This document shows, one piece after another, positions 7,355-14,423 of a stretch of DNA of 22,133 nt (its first letter is position 1; each line of letters begins with the position of its first letter). Position numbers and translations under genes: made by a program. The notes beneath the pieces are model-generated. The model was not told where the DNA came from. It ran no database searches and worked only from the letters and a program-made list of their open reading frames with translations. The stretch comes from an uncultured Terriglobus sp. Lineage in GTDB: Bacteria; Acidobacteriota; Terriglobia; Terriglobales; Acidobacteriaceae. The stretch is taken from positions 383 to 22,515 of the forward strand of contig CALMAP010000290.1 of NCBI GenBank assembly GCA_937859825.1, read 5' to 3'.

Positions 7355-8931
7355 AGCACGTACTCATCGTCGGCAGCGGCATTGCCGGGCTGATCGCGGC
7401 GCACGAGATCGGGCAGCGGCATGCCGTTACGCTGGTGACCAAGGCACAGCTTGCCGAGAGCAACACGCGCTATGCGCAGGGTGGCATCGCCGCGGCCATG
7501 GCCAGTGACGATACCGTGGCCGAGCACATTGCAGACACGTTGCGGGCGGGCGCGGGTCTCTGTAATGAAAAGGCGGTCGAGGTGCTGTGCAGCGAGGGAC
7601 CGCGGCGCATCCGCGACCTGATCCGGCTGGGCGTCGCCTTCGACAACAGGGAAGGCGAGCTGGAGCGAGGCCTGGAGGCGGCGCACACGCGGGCCCGTGT
7701 GCTGCACGCCGGTGGCGATGCGACCGGCCTCACCATCGAACTCGCGCTGGTGCGGCAGGTGCGCGCGATGGCGAACGTCCGCGTGCTGGAGCATACCTTT
7801 GCCTGTGATCTGGTGAGAAAGCAGGATGTGATTGCAGGTCTGCTGGTACAGCACGAGGACGGCAGCCGCGAGTTTCTCTCCGCCGATGCCGTGGTGCTGG
7901 CCAGCGGCGGTGCGGGGCAGATGTACCGCTACACCACCAATCCGGCGGTCGCTACCGGCGATGGCGTTGCCATGGCTCTACGTGCAGGCGCGCAGCTTGC
8001 CGATGTGGAGTTTTACCAGTTTCACCCCACGCTACTGGGCGTGGAAGGAACGCCGTTCCTCATCTCCGAGGCGGTGCGCGGCGAGGGTGCGGTGCTGCTG
8101 GACGCGCACGGTCGCCGCTTCATGCAGGCAATCGACGCGCGTGCCGAGCGTGCGCCGCGCGATGTGGTTGCGCGCGGCATCGCGATGCAGATGAGCAAGC
8201 AGGACGGCAAGCCGGTGCTGCTGGACGCCACACGGCTGGGCACGGACTTTCTTGCGAAACGTTTCCCAACCATCGATGCGACATGCCGCGCACGCGGTTT
8301 GGCGTGGTCGCGCGAGCCCATCCCAGTTACCCCTGCGGCGCACTACTGGATGGGCGGCGTGCGCACCGACGACTTTGGACGCACCTCAGTCCGCGGCCTG
8401 TATGCCGTGGGCGAGGTTGCCTGCACGGGCGTGCACGGGGCAAACCGCCTGGCGTCGAACTCACTGCTGGAGAGCCTCGTTTTCGCTTGGCGGTGCGCTC
8501 ACCTTCTACTCTCGGACTCGCCAATGGTCGAGTCCGGCCACGGCTGGCCCACATGGGAGAACGCAGAGAGAACTGTACATCGTGTTCCAATGGAGGCGCG
8601 CTCGAACGCTACCGTGGTGGATCGCGGAACACTGCGCAGCTTTCTGTGGGAACATGCCGGCATCCAGCGCAATGGAGACGCCCTGCGCAACGCGGCGCTG
8701 CAACTGGCCATGTGGACGAGCCCCGGCGAGAACGTGCAGGCACGGGAGACGGAAAATCTGCTGCAGACGGCGCGTTGCCTGGTCGCGGCGGCGCTGCTGC
8801 GAGAGGAGTCGCGCGGCGCGCACTACCGTGAAGACTTTCTTGAACGCTCCGATGCGTTCGCGCACTCGCTGGTGCTGGAACGTGCGGCTGCGCCGCTGTC
8901 CACTTCCAACAGGAGCGCCGCGTGGAGCTAG
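7351..8931 (+). CDS. nadB: L-aspartate oxidase NadB
   Basis: NadB oxidises L-aspartate to iminoaspartate, which NadA uses next, with FAD as cofactor. The ATG at 7351 overlaps the nadA stop and has a GGAG site (7340-7343). The 526-residue product has the FAD-binding GSGIAG at residues 8-13, NTRYAQGGIAAA, LHAGGDATG, ASGGAGQMY and the substrate-region signatures VEFYQFHPT and SEAVRGEGA. Near the C-terminal part of the FAD domain lie YAVGEVACTGVHGANRLASNSLLE and HYWMGG, typical of aspartate oxidases and the related fumarate reductase family. Cytoplasmic. The frame is open upstream of 7351, but only the ATG gives the nucleotide-binding N-terminus. The end overlaps nadC by ten bases. Confidence 0.97.
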   Translation: MKHVLIVGSGIAGLIAAHEIGQRHAVTLVTKAQLAESNTRYAQGGIAAAMASDDTVAEHIADTLRAGAGLCNEKAVEVLCSEGPRRIRDLIRLGVAFDNREGELERGLEAAHTRARVLHAGGDATGLTIELALVRQVRAMANVRVLEHTFACDLVRKQDVIAGLLVQHEDGSREFLSADAVVLASGGAGQMYRYTTNPAVATGDGVAMALRAGAQLADVEFYQFHPTLLGVEGTPFLISEAVRGEGAVLLDAHGRRFMQAIDARAERAPRDVVARGIAMQMSKQDGKPVLLDATRLGTDFLAKRFPTIDATCRARGLAWSREPIPVTPAAHYWMGGVRTDDFGRTSVRGLYAVGEVACTGVHGANRLASNSLLESLVFAWRCAHLLLSDSPMVESGHGWPTWENAERTVHRVPMEARSNATVVDRGTLRSFLWEHAGIQRNGDALRNAALQLAMWTSPGENVQARETENLLQTARCLVAAALLREESRGAHYREDFLERSDAFAHSLVLERAAAPLSTSNRSAAWS

Positions 8932-9797
8932 ACAGGCAGCATATTGAGCGCGTCGTTCGCATGGCGCTGGATGAGGATGCTCCCTGGGGCGACCTGACTT
9001 CGCACGTTCTGCTGCCTGCGAAAGCCCGAATGACCGCGCACCTGATCGCGCGCGAGGCGGGTGTATTGTCCGGAGCAGAGGTCTTTGCCGCAGCAATGCG
9101 CTTGACCGATCCTGCCACGCAAACCGCCTTCGCCGTGCACGATGGCGAAGCGTTCGACGCGGGCGTGGCGCTCGCGAGCATCGAAGGGAGCGCCCGCGCC
9201 GTGCTGCAGGCGGAGCGCGTCGCATTGAATTTCGTGCAGCGCATGAGCGGCATTGCCACGCTCACCGCAAAGTACGTCGCCGAGACAGGAGGCACCCGCG
9301 CCCGCATCGTGGACACGCGCAAGACCACCCCCGGCCTGCGGCTGTTTGAGCGCTATGCCGTTCGTTGCGGAGGCGGCCACAATCACCGTTTTTCGCTCTC
9401 CGACGCGGTCATGGCCAAGGACAACCACCTTGCCGTACTCACGGAGGGCGGCAGGCGTGATCTGACCGAAACCCTGCTTGCAGCAAAGTCGAAGCTGCCG
9501 CACACCGCGCACTTCGAGGTGGAGGTAGACCACCCCGAGCAGATCGAGGCGGTGCTGGCAGCAGGCGTGGACACCATCATGCTCGATAACTTCAGCACGG
9601 AGCAGCTACGCGCGGGCGTAGAGCAGATAAACGGTCGCGCCCTGGTGGAAGCAAGCGGCGGCGTGAAGCTGGAACGCATTCGCGAGATCGCCGCCGCCGG
9701 GGTGGACATCATCTCCGTCGGCGCGCTGACGCACAGCGTGCGTTCCCTCGATCTTGGGCTGGATGTTTGTGACGAAGGTGAAAGGCCGGTCGCCTGA
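8922..9797 (+). CDS. nadC: Nicotinate-nucleotide pyrophosphorylase (carboxylating) NadC
   Basis: NadC converts quinolinate and phosphoribosyl pyrophosphate to nicotinate mononucleotide, the step after NadA. The GTG start lies inside the end of nadB, six bases after AGGAG (8911-8915). The 291 residues match the usual family length. Hallmarks are DTRKTTPGLR (131-140) and VRCGGGHNHRFSLSDAV with AKDNHL (147-170), which form the quinolinate and phosphoribosyl site. The barrel strands VEVDHPEQIEAVLAAGVDTIMLDN (landmarks EVDHPEQ and IMLDN) and EASGGV with ISVGALTHS follow. It completes the operon; a 491-base non-coding stretch comes next. No transporter, repressor or riboswitch for NAD control was seen near the operon. 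Confidence 0.97.
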   Translation: MELDRQHIERVVRMALDEDAPWGDLTSHVLLPAKARMTAHLIAREAGVLSGAEVFAAAMRLTDPATQTAFAVHDGEAFDAGVALASIEGSARAVLQAERVALNFVQRMSGIATLTAKYVAETGGTRARIVDTRKTTPGLRLFERYAVRCGGGHNHRFSLSDAVMAKDNHLAVLTEGGRRDLTETLLAAKSKLPHTAHFEVEVDHPEQIEAVLAAGVDTIMLDNFSTEQLRAGVEQINGRALVEASGGVKLERIREIAAAGVDIISVGALTHSVRSLDLGLDVCDEGERPVA

Positions 9798-10288
9798 AGA
9801 CAGAGATCGCGCGCGGCTTGTCTTGCCATGCCGCCATACGACATGGCTGAAGAACTGAAGCGGTGTCGAATGGTCAAAAACGACTGCACCTGCCGAAGCA
9901 AAGCTCTAGCCTGGAGCCATTCCCGCGCAATGTTTCTGAGAGGGCACGGCTTCAGCCGTGCCGATATCATCCGGCATAAGCTCCGCGCGGTCACTTCCCA
10001 TGGTTGGCGGAATGAGCTTCTGCGCAGAAGAATCTCGAATGGGAAGCTCTGGCCAGCCATATGCTTCCGATCGCGCGCGGAATGATGCTGTGCGCCGCCG
10101 TGACCGCGCAAGTTGGGTTGGTTGCCTCTCCGGCATGGCTGAAGCCATGCCCTTTCAAAGGGCACAGAGAAAACATCCGGAACGCTACACCTGCAGGGAC
10201 CCTGCGATAGGTGCATGTCTCCTTGCAGTCAGACCTGAGGGTCCTGCTCCCTTCCACTCGCAGCAATTCCACCGGTAGCAGAAATGCC
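9798..10288. other. 491-base non-coding stretch between nadC and the Sel1 gene
   Basis: It lies between the convergent ends of nadC and the Sel1-repeat gene. Short open frames exist on both strands (up to about 100 codons), but none has a good ribosome binding site or a recognisable product, and several are read-throughs of the palindromes. The notable content is the nested inverted-repeat element at 9931-10175. The flanking parts, 9798-9930 and 10176-10288, show nothing recognisable. Confidence 0.7.
9931..10175. repeat. Inverted pair of REP-like hairpins forming a nested palindromic element
   Basis: Two 20-base perfect hairpins, GGCACGGCT-TC-AGCCGTGCC (9943-9962) and GGCATGGCT-GA-AGCCATGCC (10132-10151), are versions of one sequence in opposite orientation. 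Inside them lies a perfect ten-base inverted pair, GCGCGGTCAC (9985-9994) with GTGACCGCGC (10100-10109). All share the same centre near 10047. Outer flanks TGTTTCTGAG (from 9931) and a reverse copy of TGTTTTCTCTG (to 10175) also match roughly. A separate inner stem, TTCCCAT/ATGGGAA (9995-10001, 10039-10045), encloses the palindrome CTTCTGCGCAGAAG (10017-10030), and CCCTTT/AAAGGG lies at 10150-10162. The layout resembles a BIME or a small non-autonomous mobile element. It may also end transcription from both convergent genes. Confidence 0.7.
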
Positions 10289-11113
10289 CTAAGCGTCACG
10301 GTACGTGCGCCGCTTTAGTTCCTCGACTGCCTGCTCATGGCCTTGCAGCGCCGCCTGGCTCGTCCAGTAACGTGATTGCACGTAGTCCGGTTCCACGCCC
10401 AGGCCGATGCTGTAAAGGTAAGCAAGCTGGAACTGCGCCTCCGCGCTGCCCTGCTCCGCGGCACGGCGGAACCACACGGCGGACTGCGCGTAGCTCTGCG
10501 CAACACCCCGGCCGAAGTAGTACATGACCGCCAGCTTCTGCTGTGCTTCCACGAAGTTCTGCTCCGCGGCCAGGTGGAACCAGCGCAGGGCTTCCGCATC
10601 GCTTTGCGTCACGCCTTTGCCCTTGCCGTACATGAGGCCCAGGTTGAACTGGGCCCACGGCAACCTGCTCTGCGCAGCACGTTCACACCAGAGAAAATCG
10701 CGTTTCAGATCATCGGCAGCGTGGTAACGAAAGCTCAGGTTGGCCTCAGCCCAGGCGTGGCCCTGCTCGGCGGCCCTTCGCTCCCAGAGCGCGGCTTCTG
10801 TCTCATCTCTCGCGACGCCCTCGCCTTCTTCGAGCATCGTGCTCAGCAGGTACTGTGACTCAGCGTGACCCTCTTCTGCCGCAAGTCGGAAGGCAGCCAC
10901 TGCACCGGCCAGGTCGCCCGCTTTGTAAGAGGCGATAGCACGCAGGTAGTTCGGGTTTGAGGCAGACGAGGCAGCATCGCGCCGGCCGCGACCGATGAGG
11001 CCTGTGCGGGACGGACTTGTTGCTAGCCCTGTATCCACGGAGAGGCGCTGCAGACCTGTGCTGCGTTCGACATCGTTACCGTCCATTCGCGGCCTGACGT
11101 GTTGCATCTTCAT
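10289..11113 (-). CDS. Sel1-repeat (tetratricopeptide-like) protein
   Basis: From the ATG at 11113-11111, with AAGG a few bases upstream, the product has 274 residues; an ATG at 11086 is a possible later start. Residues about 55-265 consist of about six Sel1-like repeats of 36 residues, seen as AVAAFRLAAEEGHAESQYLL, EAALWERRAAEQGHAWAEANL, EALRWFHLAAEQNFVEAQQKL and AVWFRRAAEQGSAEAQFQL, each with the G-x-G-V spacer (GEGVA, GKGVT, GRGVA, GLGVE). Such repeats form an alpha-solenoid used for protein binding. No signal peptide or membrane segment is seen, so it is probably cytoplasmic, which is less usual for Sel1 proteins. The start overlaps the end of the J-domain gene by 38 bases (or 11 with the later start), suggesting coupled translation. 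Its partner is unknown. Confidence 0.9.
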   Translation of the reverse strand: MKMQHVRPRMDGNDVERSTGLQRLSVDTGLATSPSRTGLIGRGRRDAASSASNPNYLRAIASYKAGDLAGAVAAFRLAAEEGHAESQYLLSTMLEEGEGVARDETEAALWERRAAEQGHAWAEANLSFRYHAADDLKRDFLWCERAAQSRLPWAQFNLGLMYGKGKGVTQSDAEALRWFHLAAEQNFVEAQQKLAVMYYFGRGVAQSYAQSAVWFRRAAEQGSAEAQFQLAYLYSIGLGVEPDYVQSRYWTSQAALQGHEQAVEELKRRTYRDA

Positions 11114-11873
11114 ATCGCTGCCTTGCACCGGAAATTTCGACCTGCACCTTCGCGGCAAGTTCACGGAGCAGATCGCGATGTTCCGCGGCGGCAGCTTCGG
11201 CATCCTCAAAGAGCCGGGCGGCCTCGCTTGCAAGCAGGGCGTACCGTTCGATCTCAAGCGCGGACATGTCGCGATTCGCATGCAGGATCTGGCGGCTGAT
11301 GCGCAGCATCTCTGCCGCGGCGGTCTCGCCAGCCTGAACGGCATTGATCTCGAGATGGTCGTCCAAAAGGCGCTGCAGTGCTTCGGTATCGCCGCGCACG
11401 TAGGCGTGGTTGGCGCGCGTCATGAGCATGTGAAAGAAGGTCTGCTCGGCATCGTCCCGCGCGAAGTCAGGATGGATTCGTTTTGCGACCTCGCGAAAAA
11501 GCGCCTTCAGGCCGGGAGGCTCGATGGTGTCCTCATCCAATTCGGGCGCGTTGCGTTGCGCTTCGTGCGTCTCTTCCGCGCGTTGCCTTGCTTCTGCGGC
11601 GCGCTGGCGCGACTGGTCCGTGCCGTTCGACGCAGCTTCGCATTCCGCGATGCGTGCCTCCAGCTCGTCCAGTTCGGCATAGAGCACGCCCACCTGGCGG
11701 AAGTAACGCGCCTCAAAGTTCTTCAGTTGCGAGCGCAGCTGCGCAACTTCGGCCTCCCGTTCCGCGAGCCTATTGCGAGCCTCGGCAAGCTGTTCGCGTT
11801 TTTCGAGGAGCGCCGCATTGTGCGTGTCCGGTCGCAGCGCGATGGCAAGCTGCAGCCGGAGATCAGTCGCCAC
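11076..11873 (-). CDS. Coiled-coil protein with a central J-domain-like segment
   Basis: From the GTG at 11873-11871 the product has 265 residues; an in-frame ATG at 11903 is an alternative with ten more residues and a larger overlap with queH. Neither has a strong ribosome binding site. Residues about 20-110 are rich in Glu, Arg, Ala and Leu with a coiled-coil pattern (LLEKREQLAEARNRLAERE). Residues about 118-170 read LKALFREVAKRIHPD, then LMTRANHAYVRGD, matching the J-domain with the HPD motif at 134-136 that stimulates Hsp70 ATPase. A second coiled-coil region follows. The J-domain is thus central, not N-terminal as in DnaJ, and there is no zinc-finger or G/F region. It probably acts as an Hsp70 partner with a specific client. 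It sits between queH and the Sel1 gene with overlaps at both ends. Confidence 0.85.
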   Translation of the reverse strand: MATDLRLQLAIALRPDTHNAALLEKREQLAEARNRLAEREAEVAQLRSQLKNFEARYFRQVGVLYAELDELEARIAECEAASNGTDQSRQRAAEARQRAEETHEAQRNAPELDEDTIEPPGLKALFREVAKRIHPDFARDDAEQTFFHMLMTRANHAYVRGDTEALQRLLDDHLEINAVQAGETAAAEMLRISRQILHANRDMSALEIERYALLASEAARLFEDAEAAAAEHRDLLRELAAKVQVEISGARQRYEDATRQAANGR

Positions 11874-12534
11874 GCTTCTCGCCGGCAACGCCGTCAATGC
11901 CATAGAACGTCTCGCCAAGCCGGATGGGTGGTCGCCCGGCCTGGATGCGGTGCAGGTTCGTATCCCGCAGGGAGTAGGCGCAGCCGCAGTACTCCTGCTG
12001 GTAAAAGTTCTCGCGCTTGCTGATTTCGATCATGCGATTGGCGCCGCCCATCTTGCGCCAGTTGTAGTCCCAATAGATGAGGCCCGCATAGCGGCTGGCG
12101 GCGCGCACGCCGGAGCCGGTGACCTGCTTGAAGTCTTTCCAGCGGGAAATGCCGAGCGAGCTGCTGATGATGTCGAAGCCGTGCTCATGTGCGTGGAGCG
12201 CCGTGCGCTCAAAGCGCATGTCAAAGCAGGAGGTGCAGCGGATACCCTTCTCCGGCTCGTTCTCCATGCCGCGAACGCGCTCGAACCAGTTGTCCATGTC
12301 GTAGTCGGCGTCGATCACCGGGATGCTGTGCTTGTCGGCGAAGCGCTGGTTCTCGTCTTTGCGCAGATCGTACTCGCGGCGAGGATGGATATTGGGATTG
12401 TAGAAGTAGATGGTGAAGTCGATGTTGGAGCGCAGCATCGTCTCCATCACCTCACCCGAGCACGGCGCGCAACAGGAGTGCAGAAGCAGGCGCTGGTGCC
12501 CCGGAGGCAAGGTAAGCGTGGGCAGGTCGTCCAT
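11863..12534 (-). CDS. queH: Epoxyqueuosine reductase QueH
   Basis: QueH reduces epoxyqueuosine to queuosine in the wobble position of tRNAs for Asp, Asn, His and Tyr; it is unrelated in sequence to the cobalamin enzyme QueG. The ATG at 12534-12532 follows AAGGAGGAGA closely and gives 223 residues. Signature motifs are LLLHSCCAPCSGEV near the N-terminus (two adjacent cysteines plus one more), YNPNIHPRREYDLR, the CTSCFDMRFERTA motif and QEYCGCAYSLRD near the C-terminus. In this family these cysteines bind an iron-sulfur cluster and a second metal site. No other queuosine gene lies in the window. The end overlaps the start of the J-domain gene, so these genes are probably one transcript. Confidence 0.96.
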   Translation of the reverse strand: MDDLPTLTLPPGHQRLLLHSCCAPCSGEVMETMLRSNIDFTIYFYNPNIHPRREYDLRKDENQRFADKHSIPVIDADYDMDNWFERVRGMENEPEKGIRCTSCFDMRFERTALHAHEHGFDIISSSLGISRWKDFKQVTGSGVRAASRYAGLIYWDYNWRKMGGANRMIEISKRENFYQQEYCGCAYSLRDTNLHRIQAGRPPIRLGETFYGIDGVAGEKRGD

Positions 12535-12650
12535 CGCGGATCTCCTCCTTGGAATTCGGCGTAAAGTTGGCGTTCCGGAATCCGTTCCGCACACACCGCT
12601 CGCTCTCTAAATTTTACAGAGACTGACTGAGACGCGAGGCACGCGGACCA

Positions 12651-14240
12651 TCAGCGTGACTGTGGCACCTGCAGCGGCACATTCAGCGTTCCAACGCGGC
12701 GGCTCGTTGCGTCCCACACCAGCAGAGACAAATACGTATCGCCCCGGTTCAGGTCGACCTGTTGCACGATGGGTACCAGTGCATTGGGCTGCTCCTTCAG
12801 CTTCGCCTCATCGACCGCAAAGGTCACCTGCTTCGCGTGCTGCAGAAGTGACTTGCCATTGCGATCCATCGCGATAAACCCCACGCCGACCACGGCTTCG
12901 GAGTCGCCACCGACTTTCCTGCGCGCAAAGGCGCTGCCGGGCACCAGGTAGCGGATGGCGTAGCGCGTTTGTCCCGGCGCGGGCGGCTGCTCTCCCGGCT
13001 TGAGCCCACCTGGACCTATAGGCTGCACCTCCGCGCGGAAGATGATCGGCTGCGCCTGCCGGAACAGATCGTCTGCCTGCTTCTGGTTCCCGGCAAGGAG
13101 CCGGGTGCGTGCGCCATTCGGCGTGGAAATATTTGCGCCATCCGCAAAGTAGCCCTGCCGATAGCTGAAGGTATAGGGGCCGCCGTCAACCTCAACCCGC
13201 ACCCGGTGAAAGCGATTGTCGAACTTGAGGCCGTGCGGCGAGTAGCTCAACGTATAGAAGTCGCCACCCGTCTCCACATCGTGCAGGGCCGCCTGCCACA
13301 CACCATTGCCGTTGTAGTAAGGCAGCCCGCCGGTCGCAGTTGCAACGTCCTGCATGAGGCCGTGCTGGGCGGAGGTCAGGTCCGTAACCGGCAAGGTCAC
13401 GTCAGGCAGGGTCTCGTGCCCTGGCGTTGGTCCGGACACTGCCGGCGCGGTAGTTAGACCGCGCGCGTCAATGGGATAGACCGCGATGCGTCCGGCTTCG
13501 AGCTCGTCGTAAATGTAGCGCAGCTCCGGCCCAGGACTGGACACCAGTCCGGCTGGATTGAGCGACAGCGCTGCCCCGCCTGAAAACCACAGCACATTCT
13601 TGCGGCCGGGTATGCCGGAGAAGTCCTCAGCGATGCCGCGCAACGTGCTGAGGTCGGTGTAGTGGTCGCGGCCCAGCGCAGCAAAATGCGGCAGCGCATG
13701 GTGCACGGCATCCAGTAGACGCGTGTGGTCAGCCGTAAAGTCCTGCAGCAGGACCGAGTGCAGACCGGCGTTCAGATACATCGCCACAGCGATACCTGCG
13801 GGAAGATTGCCGACCAGCTTTTCCAACTGGTAGGCGAGGTACATCTGGTCCGGCAGCGACAGATTGGCGATGTCGACCACAAGAATGTTGACCACGGGCG
13901 GCATGTGCAGCAGCCGCGCATTGGTATAAACACCCGGCGAGAGCGCATCTTCTGCCAGTGCAATCTGCGGACCGCCCGAGTGCTCTTCAAAGGAGGCGAG
14001 CGGTTCGGCTTGACCGTTATCCGTCAGGTGAAATGCAGATTGCGGCAGGCCGTGTACAGGCTTGCCTGCCCGGTCCAGCACCAGCACGTCTGTGATGACA
14101 GATCGCGCGCTGGAGCGAAGCGTGTAGGTCTGGGACAGGTCTTGACTGCCTGCCTGCGATGCGGCTTGCCCTTGCGCGGCAACGCAGGCAAATATCGGCA
14201 AAAGCCCAGCAACCGTTCCACGCATGAGATTACGAAACAC
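12651..14240 (-). CDS. Exported VWA-domain protein of the acidobacterial VWFA-related class
   Basis: The GTG at 14240-14238 has GAGAGGA seven bases upstream and gives 529 residues; the ATG five codons on lacks a ribosome binding site. Residues 1-26 form a signal peptide. Residues about 45-85 (VITDVLVLDRAGKPVHGLPQSAFHLTDNGQ region) are the conserved lead-in of this class. A von Willebrand type A fold follows, about 115-300, with VNILVVDIANLS at 117-128. The usual DxSxS metal motif is altered to D123-I-A-N-L-S, as is common in this class, and GIPGRKNVLWFSGG is the next conserved strand. The remainder is probably a beta-rich C-terminal domain. Such proteins are numerous in Acidobacteria; their function is unknown, and a role in periplasmic or surface binding is only an inference. 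It lies 116 bases before queH on the same strand. Confidence 0.93.
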   Translation of the reverse strand: MFRNLMRGTVAGLLPIFACVAAQGQAASQAGSQDLSQTYTLRSSARSVITDVLVLDRAGKPVHGLPQSAFHLTDNGQAEPLASFEEHSGGPQIALAEDALSPGVYTNARLLHMPPVVNILVVDIANLSLPDQMYLAYQLEKLVGNLPAGIAVAMYLNAGLHSVLLQDFTADHTRLLDAVHHALPHFAALGRDHYTDLSTLRGIAEDFSGIPGRKNVLWFSGGAALSLNPAGLVSSPGPELRYIYDELEAGRIAVYPIDARGLTTAPAVSGPTPGHETLPDVTLPVTDLTSAQHGLMQDVATATGGLPYYNGNGVWQAALHDVETGGDFYTLSYSPHGLKFDNRFHRVRVEVDGGPYTFSYRQGYFADGANISTPNGARTRLLAGNQKQADDLFRQAQPIIFRAEVQPIGPGGLKPGEQPPAPGQTRYAIRYLVPGSAFARRKVGGDSEAVVGVGFIAMDRNGKSLLQHAKQVTFAVDEAKLKEQPNALVPIVQQVDLNRGDTYLSLLVWDATSRRVGTLNVPLQVPQSR

Positions 14241-14334
14241 GAACGTGTCCTCTCTTTGTGATGCTCACTCTACACCGCGTGTAAGCCTTCGGCCACGCAT
14301 GGATTACAGAGGTGAGTGGTTTGACAGATGTGGT

Positions 14335-14361
14335 GCCCACCTTAGCTTGACAAAGGTGGGC
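14335..14361. terminator. Hairpin between the amidohydrolase and VWA genes
   Basis: GCCCACCTT (14335-14343) pairs perfectly with AAGGTGGGC (14353-14361) over nine bases with a nine-base loop. It lies 63 bases after the amidohydrolase stop in the direction of transcription and before the VWA gene. No T-run follows, so it is either a weak terminator or a dispersed hairpin repeat. Confidence 0.45.
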
Positions 14362-14423
14362 CAAGCGGCAGATTGGCTTTCGCACTACCAAAAAACTGGC
14401 AGTGCTCCGTTAGGCGAGGTGAG

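Noticed and set aside
9828..10278. Small open frames on both strands between nadC and the Sel1 gene
   Set aside because: They run through the inverted repeats, overlap each other, and have no ribosome binding site or familiar product.
10995..12023. Long plus-strand open frame (342 codons) opposite the J-domain and queH genes
   Set aside because: Antisense shadow: no ribosome binding site, unnatural composition, and both opposite genes carry recognisable motifs.
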